Positions 55,808 to 64,000 of a stretch of DNA of 64,000 bases are shown here, in pieces. The notes beneath the pieces are model-generated. The model did not search any database, was not told the origin of the DNA, and worked only from the letters and a program-made list of their open reading frames with translations. Position numbers and translations under genes: made by a program. Each line of letters opens with the position of its first letter. Within the stretch, counting starts at the first letter, position 1. Origin of the DNA: Polynucleobacter sp. UB-Piko-W3. Its GTDB lineage: Bacteria; Pseudomonadota; Gammaproteobacteria; Burkholderiales; Burkholderiaceae. Location of the stretch: positions 119,527-183,526 of the forward strand of contig NZ_JACVPY010000004.1 in NCBI RefSeq assembly GCF_018881635.1. Direction: 5' to 3'.

Positions 55808-58129
55808 ATGAGTAAAGAAAACAATAAAGAGCAGCAAATTGCAGCCCTAAGAGAGGCTGCCCTCCAATATCACGAGTTTCCAACTCCAGGCAAGATTGAG
55901 ATTGCTCCAACCAAGCAGCTGACGAATCAACGGGATTTAGCGCTTGCTTATACGCCCGGTGTTGCCTTTCCTTGCGAAGAGATTGTTAAAGATCCTGCAA
56001 ATGCATTCAAATACACCGCCCGCGGAAATTTAGTTGGCGTGATTACCAATGGCACCGCTGTTCTCGGTTTGGGAAATATTGGGCCGTTGGCAAGTAAGCC
56101 TGTAATGGAAGGCAAAGCTGTCCTTTTTAAAAAGTTTGCAGGCATTGATGTTTTCGATATTGAAGTGAATGAAAACGATCCCGATAAATTAGTGGAGATC
56201 ATTGCTGCACTAGAGCCAACATTTGGGGGTATTAATTTAGAGGACATCAAAGCACCTGATTGTTTTATAGTCGAACGCAAGTTACAAGCCCGCATGAAAA
56301 TTCCGGTCTTCCATGATGATCAGCATGGCACTGCGATTGTGGTTGCGGCAGCCATCATCAATGGTCTCAAGGTAGTTGGCAAAGATGCAGGCAATGTGAA
56401 GTTGGTTACTTCTGGCGCTGGCGCTGCTGCATTGGCTTGCTTGGATTTATTAGTCGATCTTGGTATCCCCCGTAAAAATATTTGGGTAACCGATTTAGCT
56501 GGTGTTGCCTATAAAGGCCGCAAAGAATTGATGGATCCGGAGAAGGAGCCGTTTTGCCAAGAGACGCAACTACGAACATTGGATCAGGTAATCGAAGACG
56601 CTGATATTTTCTTGGGCCTATCTGCTGGCGGCGTATTAAAGCAAGAGATGGTAAAGAAGATGGCCCCTAAGCCATTGGTTTTCGCCTTAGCAAATCCAAC
56701 CCCAGAAATTCTGCCTGAAGAGGTGAAGGCAGTGCGGCCAGATGCAGTGATGGCCACCGGCCGCACTGATTATCCTAATCAAGTAAACAACGTTTTGTGC
56801 TTCCCATTTATTTTCCGTGGCGCTTTAGATGTAGGCGCTACCACGATTACACGTGGTATGGAAGTGGCTGCAGTAAAAGCGGTTGCTGAGTTGGCACAAG
56901 CAGAACAGAGCGAAGTAGTTACCTCGGTATATGGCATTGATAATTTGTCATTTGGCCCAGAGTACTTAATTCCAAAACCATTTGATCCACGTTTGATTAC
57001 GGTCATTGCTCCTGCCGTTGCAAAGGCCGCTATGGAGGATGGTGTGGCAACCCGCCCCATAAAAGATTTCGAGGCTTATCGCAATCAGTTGCAGCAGTTT
57101 GTCTACCACTCTGGTACCTTGATGAAACCGCTCTTCAATATTGCGAAGCAGACACCAGCAAATCAAAAACGTATTGTGTTTGCCGAGGGCGAAGATGAGC
57201 GTGTATTACGTGCTGTTCAAATCATTATTGATGAAGCCCTTGCTACCCCAATTTTGATTGGTCGCCCAGCCGTGATCGAACACCGCATTGAAAAATTTGG
57301 CTTGCGCATGAAGTCCGGCAATGACTTCGAGATCGTTAACCCTGAAAACGACGCTCGTTTTCGTGAATTCTGGCAAACCTATTTAGGCCTGACAGAGCGT
57401 AAGGGTGTTACAGAGTCTTTTGCAAAACTTGAGATGCGTCGTCGCAATAGTTTGATTGGCTCAGTCATGATCAGTAAGGGTATTGCGGATGGCATGATTT
57501 GTGGAACGATTGGCAATTCTGCTACGCATCTGAAATATATTGATGAGGTTGTGGGTCGTGAGCCAGGTGCAAATGTATATGGTGCGATGTCGGGATTGAT
57601 TCTTCCAGGTCGCCAAGTATTCTTGGTGGACACGCATCTTAATATTGATCCAACAGCGCAAGAGTTGGCCGAGTTGACTTTGATGGCCGCTAGTGAAATG
57701 CGTAAACTTGGATTGATTCCAAAAGTCGCGCTTCTTTCGCACTCTAACTTTGGATCTAGTAATGCACCTTCCGCCATCAAAATGCGTGAAGTATTGGCAT
57801 TAATTCAAACAGCAGCACCTGATTTAGAGATAGATGGTGAAATGCACGGCGATACTGCCTTGGATGAAACAATTCGGGCGGGCGCGGTAACCTCATCCCC
57901 ATTGAAGGGCAGCGCAAATCTCTTGGTTCTCCCAAATATTGATGCCGCTAACATTTCTTATAATTTATTAAAAACAGCAGCAGGCAACGGCATTGCTATT
58001 GGACCTTTGTTATTGGGCGTAGCTAAGCCAATCCATATTTTGACCCCAGCAGCTACTGTTCGCAGGATCGTTAATGTGACGACCTTGGCAGTAGTAGAGG
58101 CCGCTAGTAACGCTAGAGGGATTGCCTGA
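55808..58129 (+). CDS. maeB: NADP-dependent malic enzyme with phosphotransacetylase-like domain
   Basis: MaeB decarboxylates malate to pyruvate and yields NADPH. The 773-residue protein has the malic enzyme domain (about 1-430: [36 protein letters not shown] Lys, LGLSAGGVL) and a C-terminal domain like phosphotransacetylase (about 440-773), usually regulatory. This two-domain size is the normal MaeB type. An AT-rich inverted repeat follows the stop. NADP use is inferred from family type. Confidence 0.94.
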   Translation: MSKENNKEQQIAALREAALQYHEFPTPGKIEIAPTKQLTNQRDLALAYTPGVAFPCEEIVKDPANAFKYTARGNLVGVITNGTAVLGLGNIGPLASKPVMEGKAVLFKKFAGIDVFDIEVNENDPDKLVEIIAALEPTFGGINLEDIKAPDCFIVERKLQARMKIPVFHDDQHGTAIVVAAAIINGLKVVGKDAGNVKLVTSGAGAAALACLDLLVDLGIPRKNIWVTDLAGVAYKGRKELMDPEKEPFCQETQLRTLDQVIEDADIFLGLSAGGVLKQEMVKKMAPKPLVFALANPTPEILPEEVKAVRPDAVMATGRTDYPNQVNNVLCFPFIFRGALDVGATTITRGMEVAAVKAVAELAQAEQSEVVTSVYGIDNLSFGPEYLIPKPFDPRLITVIAPAVAKAAMEDGVATRPIKDFEAYRNQLQQFVYHSGTLMKPLFNIAKQTPANQKRIVFAEGEDERVLRAVQIIIDEALATPILIGRPAVIEHRIEKFGLRMKSGNDFEIVNPENDARFREFWQTYLGLTERKGVTESFAKLEMRRRNSLIGSVMISKGIADGMICGTIGNSATHLKYIDEVVGREPGANVYGAMSGLILPGRQVFLVDTHLNIDPTAQELAELTLMAASEMRKLGLIPKVALLSHSNFGSSNAPSAIKMREVLALIQTAAPDLEIDGEMHGDTALDETIRAGAVTSSPLKGSANLLVLPNIDAANISYNLLKTAAGNGIAIGPLLLGVAKPIHILTPAATVRRIVNVTTLAVVEAASNARGIA

Positions 58130-58135
58130 GTCATT

Positions 58136-58173
58136 TAAATATATGTAAGTCAGTAATAACTTACATATATTTA
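58136..58173. repeat. 15-base perfect AT-rich inverted repeat after maeB
   Basis: Arms 58136-58150 and 58159-58173 (TAAATATATGTAAGT and its complement) are a perfect 15-base match with an 8-base loop. It lies 7 bases after the maeB stop. With no GC-rich core and no long T-run it is not a standard terminator; it may be an operator, an mRNA 3'-end hairpin or a cruciform. Confidence 0.7.
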
Positions 58174-58218
58174 TCCTTTATAAATCAATGGCTTGTATAA
58201 AATGCCCTGTATTTGGGC

Positions 58219-58247
58219 TTGATTTGATGGCGTGTTACGGGTAATCT
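58219..58247 (+). promoter_or_regulatory. promoter of the barstar-family gene
   Basis: TTGATT (58219-58224) and TAATCT (58242-58247) are separated by 17 bases. Transcription should start at about 58254, only 3-5 bases before the ATG at 58258, and no ribosome-binding site is visible. This would give a nearly leaderless mRNA. Confidence 0.5.
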
Positions 58248-58257
58248 AACACCCATC

Positions 58258-58878
58258 ATGAATAATCGCACTGACAACACCGATTTAGCCAGCTTTGAAG
58301 AACACAGCCGGGCTGAAAGTTGGGACAGTAATGATCGACTAGAGACTGAATCATCTGCTGCCAATGTATACGCCCAGGGTGGTTTATCTCGTTTACAAAC
58401 CTATGCAGCAAATCAAGTTTCAGGGAAAAAAGTGACAGCTTCTTGGCGTGCCGCCTTGGCCGTTCGCGATGCCGGACCGCCGGCAATGTTGCGCAGCGTG
58501 CGCACTAATATCGTGCAATCAATTCGTGCTTTCCGTACTCCAGATTTACAGGAGGCGGCTACTGAACTTGGTCAACATTTCATTTATGCAAACTGCGCAA
58601 ATGCAATGACCAAGGGTGAGGTGTTGGAAGCAATTGCAATTGCTTACTCATTTACAAAACAACAGGCCAAAAATTTTGATCCTTTATTAGATGCATTGAC
58701 GACAACAATTGATAAGACTGGTTCACAGCCTGGATTTGTTGTGGTGCTTGAAGGTTTGCCTTGTACTCAGAAATTCGATAAAGAAGCCCGCGAAACTTTG
58801 TTAGATGTTTTCCGTGATGCTGTAGATTTCTGGGCCGACCGTCGCACGCCTTATAGAGTCTTCTACTCCTTCGCTTGA
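58258..58878 (+). CDS. barstar-family protein
   Basis: The 206-residue protein carries a barstar-like domain (about 110-206: HFIYANCANAMTKGEVLEAIAIAYSF, then FVVVLEGLP and FWADRRTPYRVFYSFA). Residues 1-85 are a polar, low-complexity lead plus a basic region unlike barstar. Barstar inhibits barnase, but no ribonuclease toxin gene is nearby, so this need not be a toxin-antitoxin pair. Its place between maeB and rsmE is common in Burkholderiales. Function unknown. Confidence 0.75.
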   Translation: MNNRTDNTDLASFEEHSRAESWDSNDRLETESSAANVYAQGGLSRLQTYAANQVSGKKVTASWRAALAVRDAGPPAMLRSVRTNIVQSIRAFRTPDLQEAATELGQHFIYANCANAMTKGEVLEAIAIAYSFTKQQAKNFDPLLDALTTTIDKTGSQPGFVVVLEGLPCTQKFDKEARETLLDVFRDAVDFWADRRTPYRVFYSFA

Positions 58879-58911
58879 TCGCCAAAGTAGCGTAAGCCCC
58901 TGGAATCGCCT

Positions 58912-59673
58912 CTATTTGAGGCGATTTTGCATTTCAGGATTCCAAATGCTGTGAACAGTTGTAATGGCAACTGTTCCGGCAGTTTCGGTGCGCAATACGC
59001 GTTCTCCAAGAGAAACGATTTGATAGCCTGCTGCCTCTGCTTGAGCCTCCTCTTCTGGCGAGTGACCACCTTCTGACCCAATCATGAGAACAATATCTTG
59101 AGGGGCACTTTCTATGAGAGCTGAATACATGCTTTTAGTAGCATCCGGACTTAAGAGTAGTTTTAATGCTGGCTTTGGGTTTTTCTTCAGATACGCTTCA
59201 AAAGTTTGAATGGGTTCTAGGGTGGTAAATACCGTACGATCACATTGTTCACAAGCTGCTTGAATGATTCCTTCCCAATGCGCATGGCGCTTTTGGGCGC
59301 GATCCTGATCGCTAGAGCGTGTAAGTTTGAGGATTGAGCGTTCGCACTGCATGGGTGCAATGATTTGAGCTCCAGTTTCAACAGCCTTCTCCACGATCCA
59401 GTCCATTTTGTCGCCTCCAGCTAAGCCTTGGGCCAAAGTAATGGCATAAGGGGTCTCGCGGTGAGTATCGGTACGGATATCTTTGAGCTGAACTTGACCC
59501 GTTTTCCCGCTCAAAGATAGGAGTTCAGCTTGGGCTACATGCCCCTTTCCATCAAATATGGGAAAGGATTCCCCGGTCTGGATGCGTCGAACACGCAAGT
59601 GATGGGCGACCTGCGCAGTGAGGGTAGTTGGCTTTTGGGATTCCCATGGCCCGGGAAGATAAAATTGAGGCAT
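58912..59673 (-). CDS. rsmE: 16S rRNA (uracil-1498-N3)-methyltransferase
   Basis: RsmE methylates U1498 in the decoding centre of 16S rRNA. The 253-residue protein has a PUA-like N-terminal part ([19 protein letters not shown]) and a SPOUT knot with [14 protein letters not shown] and [16 protein letters not shown], the SAM-binding region. The Gly-Ser-Glu-Gly-Gly form replaces the more usual GPEGG. It starts 44 bases from the divergent tkt. Confidence 0.94.
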   Translation of the reverse strand: MPQFYLPGPWESQKPTTLTAQVAHHLRVRRIQTGESFPIFDGKGHVAQAELLSLSGKTGQVQLKDIRTDTHRETPYAITLAQGLAGGDKMDWIVEKAVETGAQIIAPMQCERSILKLTRSSDQDRAQKRHAHWEGIIQAACEQCDRTVFTTLEPIQTFEAYLKKNPKPALKLLLSPDATKSMYSALIESAPQDIVLMIGSEGGHSPEEEAQAEAAGYQIVSLGERVLRTETAGTVAITTVHSIWNPEMQNRLK

Positions 59674-59717
59674 TACTGAAATATAGCCAATTTATTTTCC
59701 TCGAGACCAATTTTACG

Positions 59718-61721
59718 ATGTCAAACCTTCAAATCCGCATGGCCAACGCAATTCGTGCTTTATCCATGGATGCCGTTCAACAAGCAAATTCAGGCCATCC
59801 TGGCATGCCAATGGGTATGGCAGATATCGCTGTTGGACTTTGGAACGAACATTTAAAACATAATCCAACCGATCCTCATTGGATTGACCGTGATCGTTTT
59901 GTTTTATCTAATGGCCATGGTTCAATGTTGTTGTATTCACTCTTGCACCTCTCTGGCTATGACTTGCCAATTACAGAGCTTAAGAACTTCCGCCAACTGC
60001 ATAGTAAAACTCCAGGACATCCTGAGTATGGAATAACGCCTGGTGTTGAAACGACTACTGGTCCGCTTGGTCAGGGAATTTCCAATGCAGTAGGCATGGC
60101 CCTTGCTGAAAAATTATTAGCAGAAGAATTTAATCGCCCCGGTCTGAGCATCATTGACCATTACACCTATGTTTTTTTTGGCGATGGTTGTTTGATGGAA
60201 GGTATTAGCCATGAAGTCTGTTCCTTGGCTGGCACATTAAAACTGAACAAGTTGATTGCGCTCTGGGATGACAACGGCATCTCGATTGACGGCAAAGTAG
60301 TTTCTTGGTTTAACGAAGATACGCCAAAGCGCTTTGAGGCATATCACTGGAATGTGATCCGCAATGTTGACGGCCATGATGCAGAGGCTGTATCAGATGC
60401 GATTGCAAAGGCTAAAAAGAGTGATAAGCCTACACTGATTTGCTGCAAGACTGCGATCGGCAAGGGCTCACCCAATATGGCTGGCAGCGATAAAGTGCAT
60501 GGTTCACCACTAGGCGTTGCTGAGATTGCCCAAACCCGTGTTGCTTTGAACTGGCCTTATGCACCTTTTGAAGTCCCAAAAGATATTTATGATGCTTGGG
60601 ATTTTAAAAAGCGTGGACAAACTGCGGAGCATGAGTGGAATAAAGAATTTCAGAAATATAAAACCAAATTTCCAGAGCTTGCTTCTGAATTGCAGCGTCG
60701 CATGCAAGGTGACTTGTCAAAAGACTTTTCAAGCACACTGAGTGCGTATTTAAAAACTTGCCAGTCCAAAGCAGAAACTATTGCTACTCGTAAGGCTAGC
60801 CAAAATGCGATTGAGGCTTTGGCACCTGCTTTGCCAGAATTTATGGGCGGCTCTGCCGATCTCACTGGTTCAAATTTAACTAACTGGTCTTCATGCAAGC
60901 CAGTGCGTGGCGATCAATGGGGAAATCATATTAATTATGGTGTGCGCGAATTTGGTATGAGCGCCATCATGAATGGTATTGCCCTACACGGCTGCTACAT
61001 TCCGTTTGGCGGTACCTTCTTAACTTTCTCAGACTACAGTCGTAATGCAATTCGCATGGCTGCTTTGATGAAGTTGCGCAGTATTTTTGTTTTCACCCAT
61101 GACTCTATTGGCCTTGGTGAAGATGGTCCAACCCACCAATCTGTGGAGCACGTGGCCAGCTTGCGCCTGATCCCGAACCTGATGGTTTGGCGTCCCTGTG
61201 ACACTACTGAGAGCGCTGTGGCTTGGGGTTCTGCCATTGAGCGTAAGAATGGCCCTAGCGCCCTGATCTTTAGTCGCCAGAACTGCCCATTTGTTTCTCG
61301 CAATGCTCAGCAAATTAAAGACATTGCACGCGGCGGCTATGTATTGCGTGACCCGCAATCTGGAAAGATCAATGCAGTCATCATCGCTACTGGCTCTGAA
61401 ATAGCCCTCGCTTTACAAACGGCAGAACGTTTAGAAAAAGAGAGCGCAGGAAAAATTGGTATTCGAGTAGTTTCAATGCCATCGACTACGGTATTTGATC
61501 AGCAAGATGCTGCCTATAAAGCGAAGGTATTACCAGCCAAGATTCCACGTATTGCGATTGAAGCGGGTGTGAGTGATTTCTGGTGGAAGTATGGTTGTGC
61601 AGCGGTGCATGGCGTAGATACCTTTGGTGAATCTGCACCTGCAGGTCAGCTATACGAATATTTTGGTTTAACGGTTGATCAAATTTCGAAGACTGTTTGG
61701 CAATGTATCGCACAGAAATAA
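59718..61721 (+). CDS. tkt: transketolase
   Basis: Transketolase moves two-carbon units between sugars in the pentose phosphate pathway, using thiamine diphosphate. The 667-residue protein has [14 protein letters not shown] near the start, the TPP motif [13 protein letters not shown] to NGISIDG, and the [16 protein letters not shown] segment. I used the ATG at 59718, because [20 protein letters not shown] matches the family; an upstream frame from 59628 would overlap rsmE. It precedes gap by 34 bases. Confidence 0.96.
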   Translation: MSNLQIRMANAIRALSMDAVQQANSGHPGMPMGMADIAVGLWNEHLKHNPTDPHWIDRDRFVLSNGHGSMLLYSLLHLSGYDLPITELKNFRQLHSKTPGHPEYGITPGVETTTGPLGQGISNAVGMALAEKLLAEEFNRPGLSIIDHYTYVFFGDGCLMEGISHEVCSLAGTLKLNKLIALWDDNGISIDGKVVSWFNEDTPKRFEAYHWNVIRNVDGHDAEAVSDAIAKAKKSDKPTLICCKTAIGKGSPNMAGSDKVHGSPLGVAEIAQTRVALNWPYAPFEVPKDIYDAWDFKKRGQTAEHEWNKEFQKYKTKFPELASELQRRMQGDLSKDFSSTLSAYLKTCQSKAETIATRKASQNAIEALAPALPEFMGGSADLTGSNLTNWSSCKPVRGDQWGNHINYGVREFGMSAIMNGIALHGCYIPFGGTFLTFSDYSRNAIRMAALMKLRSIFVFTHDSIGLGEDGPTHQSVEHVASLRLIPNLMVWRPCDTTESAVAWGSAIERKNGPSALIFSRQNCPFVSRNAQQIKDIARGGYVLRDPQSGKINAVIIATGSEIALALQTAERLEKESAGKIGIRVVSMPSTTVFDQQDAAYKAKVLPAKIPRIAIEAGVSDFWWKYGCAAVHGVDTFGESAPAGQLYEYFGLTVDQISKTVWQCIAQK

Positions 61722-61755
61722 TCATTCAGAATTTAAAATTAGCAAGGGGTAATAA

Positions 61756-62784
61756 ATGACAATTCGTGTCGCAATTAATGGTTACGGACGTATCGGGCGT
61801 ATGGTATTGCGAGCCCTTTATGAAGATCAGGTCAATGGTAAGCCACGGCGTGACATCAAGATTGTTGCGATTAATGCGATGGGCGACATCGCTATCAATG
61901 CCCATCTTACCCAGTATGACTCAGCTCACGGTCGGTTCCCTGCGGACGTTTCAGTAGATGGCGATTACATGGTCGTTAATGGTGATCGCATCAAAATGTT
62001 CTGTACCCGTAATCCTGCAGAAACTCCATGGGGTGAATTGGGCGTCGATTTAGTTTTAGAGTGCACTGGCAAATTTACTTCTAAAGAAAAAGCCATGATT
62101 CATGTCGAGCAGGGCGCAAAGAAAGTATTGATTTCTGCTCCTGGTGAAAAAGATGTAGATGCAACGATTGTGTATGGTGTAAACCAAAATGTCTTAAAGC
62201 CAACGGATTTGGTGGTATCCAATGCAAGTTGTACAACTAACTGTTTAGCCCCCTTAGTAAAACCATTGCTCGAAAAAATTGGGATTGAGTCTGGTTTAAT
62301 GACGACTATTCATGCGTTTACAAATGATCAAGTATTAACGGATGTTTATCACAAGGATATGCGTCGTGCGCGTTCTGCTGTGACCAGCATGATTCCAACG
62401 AAGACTGGTGCAGCAAAAGCAGTTGGTTTGGTATTGCCAGCACTAGCGGGCCGCTTTGATGGTTTTGCGATGCGGGTGCCGGTGATTAATGTTTCCGTAG
62501 TTGACTTAACGTTTGCGGCAAGCCGCGCTACTAGTGTGGATGAAGTCAATTCCATTCTGAAGGCTGCGAGCGAGGGTGAGCTCAAAGGAATCCTGGGCTT
62601 TAATACTTTGCCTCTGGTTTCAATTGACTTTAACCATGACCCACGCCCAAGTATTTACGACGCATCCCAGACGCGCGTTTCTGCCGATGGAAAGTTAGTG
62701 AAAGTTTTGGCTTGGTATGACAACGAGTGGGGTTATTCGGTGCAAATGCTCAATGCAGCTGAGGCATTAATGGCCGTAAGGTAA
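61756..62784 (+). CDS. gap: type I glyceraldehyde-3-phosphate dehydrogenase
   Basis: GAPDH oxidises glyceraldehyde 3-phosphate to 1,3-bisphosphoglycerate. The 342-residue protein has INGYGRIGR (7-15), the active-site SNASCTTNC with Cys159, and WYDNEWGYS. Position 41 is Ala (INAMGD), where most NAD-specific enzymes have Asp (INDLGD in relatives), and the cofactor-side segment reads TDVYHKD instead of LDLPHKD. This could relax the cofactor preference towards NADP. A strong ribosome site AAGGGG precedes the ATG. Confidence 0.95.
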   Translation: MTIRVAINGYGRIGRMVLRALYEDQVNGKPRRDIKIVAINAMGDIAINAHLTQYDSAHGRFPADVSVDGDYMVVNGDRIKMFCTRNPAETPWGELGVDLVLECTGKFTSKEKAMIHVEQGAKKVLISAPGEKDVDATIVYGVNQNVLKPTDLVVSNASCTTNCLAPLVKPLLEKIGIESGLMTTIHAFTNDQVLTDVYHKDMRRARSAVTSMIPTKTGAAKAVGLVLPALAGRFDGFAMRVPVINVSVVDLTFAASRATSVDEVNSILKAASEGELKGILGFNTLPLVSIDFNHDPRPSIYDASQTRVSADGKLVKVLAWYDNEWGYSVQMLNAAEALMAVR

Positions 62785-62825
62785 CTTAAAGTGCTTAAAA
62801 CTCGTTAAAAGTAGCTAAAAATTAG

Positions 62826-62852
62826 AAAAGACCTCAATTTGAGGTCTTTTTT
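62826..62852. terminator. bidirectional Rho-independent terminator between gap and fur
   Basis: GACCTCA (62830-62836) and TGAGGTC (62840-62846) form a 7-base stem with a 3-base loop, flanked by AAAA on the left and TTTTTT on the right. The flanks also pair, giving about 11 bases. It can serve gap and the convergent fur. Confidence 0.9.
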
Positions 62853-62876
62853 CATGACTATGCTGCTGAAAAGCGC

Positions 62877-63332
62877 TTATTTTTGCTTATTTTGACAGTT
62901 TTTCTTTTGACAATGACCATACATTGCTAAGGAGTGTTCCTGGAGCTTAAATCCCAGATTTTTAGCAATATCACGCTGCCTTTTCTCAATTGCCTCATCT
63001 ACAAACTCCTCTACATGGCCGCAATCAAGGCAAACCAGGTGATCGTGGTGCTGACCCTCATTAAGTTCATAAATCGCTCTACTATCGCCTTTACTAGACT
63101 CAAAATGGCTGCGTAGAAGAAGCCCCGCCTGTTCAAATTGGGTAAGGACACGATAGACCGTAGCGAGACCAATTTCTTGGTCCTCTTTAGCCAGAGCCAT
63201 AAAAACATCCTCAGCGCTAAAGTGGGTGCCGCCATTCTGATGAAAAAAATCCAGAATTTTCATACGTGGACCGGTAGCCTTTAGGCCAATGTCGCGCAAA
63301 TCTGCTGGAGTAGGGTTTTGGTTCGTATTCAT
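62877..63332 (-). CDS. fur: ferric uptake regulator Fur
   Basis: Fur represses iron-uptake genes with Fe2+ as cofactor. The 151-residue protein has an N-terminal winged helix (LATVYRVLTQFEQAGLL), the HHDH metal cluster (95-98) and CxxC pairs Cys101/Cys104 and Cys141/Cys146 for structural zinc. The start at ATG 63332 gives the normal Fur N-terminus; an upstream in-frame extension would overlap bamE. It is divergent from bamE with a 43-base gap, a conserved arrangement. Confidence 0.95.
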   Translation of the reverse strand: MNTNQNPTPADLRDIGLKATGPRMKILDFFHQNGGTHFSAEDVFMALAKEDQEIGLATVYRVLTQFEQAGLLLRSHFESSKGDSRAIYELNEGQHHDHLVCLDCGHVEEFVDEAIEKRQRDIAKNLGFKLQEHSLAMYGHCQKKNCQNKQK

Positions 63333-63375
63333 GGCTTTGGGAGCTAAAATCAATGTCTTAATGATACGGCCAGCC

Positions 63376-64000
63376 ATGCAAAATTGCCTTGAACTTTTTA
63401 GTCGTTTTTTGAACCCTGTTTTTAAGGGGTTTTATGCATCCGTACGCCTCGTGTTCGCCGCTTTTGCTATGGCCGCTTTATTAGGGCTATCTGGTTGCAC
63501 TTCCGCAGTTGATAACACTCAGCGCGCCTGGATGAATAAAGTGTTTAGACCTTATGTTCCGGACATTGTGCAGGGCAACTTTATTTCTAGCGAACAATAC
63601 GCGAAGTTGCAATTAGGTATGACTCGCGAACAGGTGCGTCAAATTTTAGGCACACCTTTGCTTGCAAGCTATTTTCATGCCAATCGCTGGGACTATGTTT
63701 TTGAATTTAAACGTTCCGGACAGCGCGTTGCCAAAGAACGTCATGTCACTGTATTTTTTGATGGCGACAAAGTAGTGAAGTTTGAAGGTGATGCACTGCC
63801 AACAGAAATCGAGTTAGTTGCTGAGATCGATAACTACGCCAAAACAAAGCGCTCTTTTTGGGATGTGATGACGGGATCTAATAAGCCGCCAGTAACGCCG
63901 CCATTACAGCGGCCAGAGTTGTTGGTGGCAAGTCCAACAGATAACTTGCCTAAGGGGGTTGCTATACCTCCTGCTCCTGCCGCGAATCAAGGTTCCTTCT
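63376..64000 (+). CDS. bamE: outer membrane assembly lipoprotein BamE, 3' end cut by window
   Basis: BamE (SmpA/OmlA) is a lipoprotein of the BAM complex that inserts beta-barrel proteins. The frame is open to the end of the window (208 codons). A hydrophobic signal ends in LSGC with Cys41 as lipidation site. The SmpA/OmlA core follows: YVPDIVQGNFISSEQYAKLQLGMTREQVRQILGTPLL, WDYVFEF, VTVFFDGDKVVKFEGD. A Pro-rich C-terminal extension begins at about residue 170. The signal peptide has a long N-region, so a downstream GTG start is possible. Confidence 0.92.
   Translation, partial: MQNCLELFSRFLNPVFKGFYASVRLVFAAFAMAALLGLSGCTSAVDNTQRAWMNKVFRPYVPDIVQGNFISSEQYAKLQLGMTREQVRQILGTPLLASYFHANRWDYVFEFKRSGQRVAKERHVTVFFDGDKVVKFEGDALPTEIELVAEIDNYAKTKRSFWDVMTGSNKPPVTPPLQRPELLVASPTDNLPKGVAIPPAPAANQGSF

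Noticed and set aside
57379..57780. 133-codon minus-strand frame inside maeB
   Set aside because: It lies fully within the phosphotransacetylase-like domain of maeB and has no recognisable product.
58258..58878. Barnase-barstar toxin-antitoxin or immunity system
   Set aside because: No ribonuclease toxin or secretion gene is adjacent; the surrounding genes are housekeeping and the arrangement is typical of the order.

Overview
The window looks like a core-chromosome segment of a small-genome freshwater betaproteobacterium, most likely Polynucleobacter or a close relative in the Burkholderiaceae. The support is gene order typical of Burkholderiales (ftsZ, peroxiredoxin, lpxC, DUF721, secA, argJ; pilBCD, coaE, zapD; accB, accC, prmA; rnr, tonB, aroE, mtgA; maeB, barstar, rsmE, tkt, gap; divergent fur/bamE), short intergenic gaps, and base composition AT-rich for this order. 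I see no rRNA, tRNA, CRISPR array, insertion sequence, prophage or plasmid-type gene.

Layout. 1-5341: end of the division and cell-wall cluster (murC partial, ddl, ftsQ, ftsA, ftsZ). 5453-12857: peroxiredoxin, lpxC, a DciA-like gene, secA, argJ, a DUF815 ATPase and a MutT-type Nudix gene. 12854-18161 (minus strand): corC-like gene, compact pilB-pilC-pilD, coaE, zapD. 18280-24259: ogt, a squalene-synthase-like gene, a solute symporter, a PanE-like reductase, a fumarylacetoacetase-family enzyme and a glycine-reductase-B-like protein. 24267-30894: ispB divergent from rplU-rpmA, then obgE, proB, a CNP1-like lipoprotein, rppH, proS. 30918-39181: ffh, a CcsA-like protein, a zinc-ribbon/AmpD fusion, nrdAB and a histone-H1-like gene. 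39280-44942 (minus strand): PfkB kinase, a PrmA-DUF3426 fusion, accC, accB, aroQ, tlpA. 44969-51735: mpl, an SDR reductase, an RNB ribonuclease, tonB, aroE, mtgA. 51765-64000: pyrF, corA, pncC, pgpA, thiL, maeB, barstar, rsmE, tkt, gap, fur and the start of bamE.

The genes serve growth and envelope biogenesis: peptidoglycan precursors and recycling (murC, ddl, mpl, ampD, mtgA), division (ftsQAZ, zapD), lipid A (lpxC), fatty-acid initiation (accBC), protein export (secA, ffh), dNTP supply (nrdAB), central carbon (maeB, tkt, gap) and iron control (fur).

Points for a second look: (1) the histone-like gene is split at an A AAA AAG heptamer followed at once by a stop, and the expected C-terminus is intact in the -1 frame, so this is either programmed frameshifting or a homopolymer error; (2) two in-frame fusions, PP0621 zinc ribbon to AmpD and PrmA to a DUF3426 domain without its zinc ribbon; (3) PilB, PilC and PilD all of reduced length; (4) a GAPDH with Ala where the NAD-selective Asp normally sits; (5) a Cys-type GrdB-like protein; (6) well-resolved regulatory sites: paired NrdR boxes on the nrdA promoter, a consensus promoter plus leader hairpin before rplU, a terminator that overlaps the obgE leader, and a nearly leaderless barstar gene.
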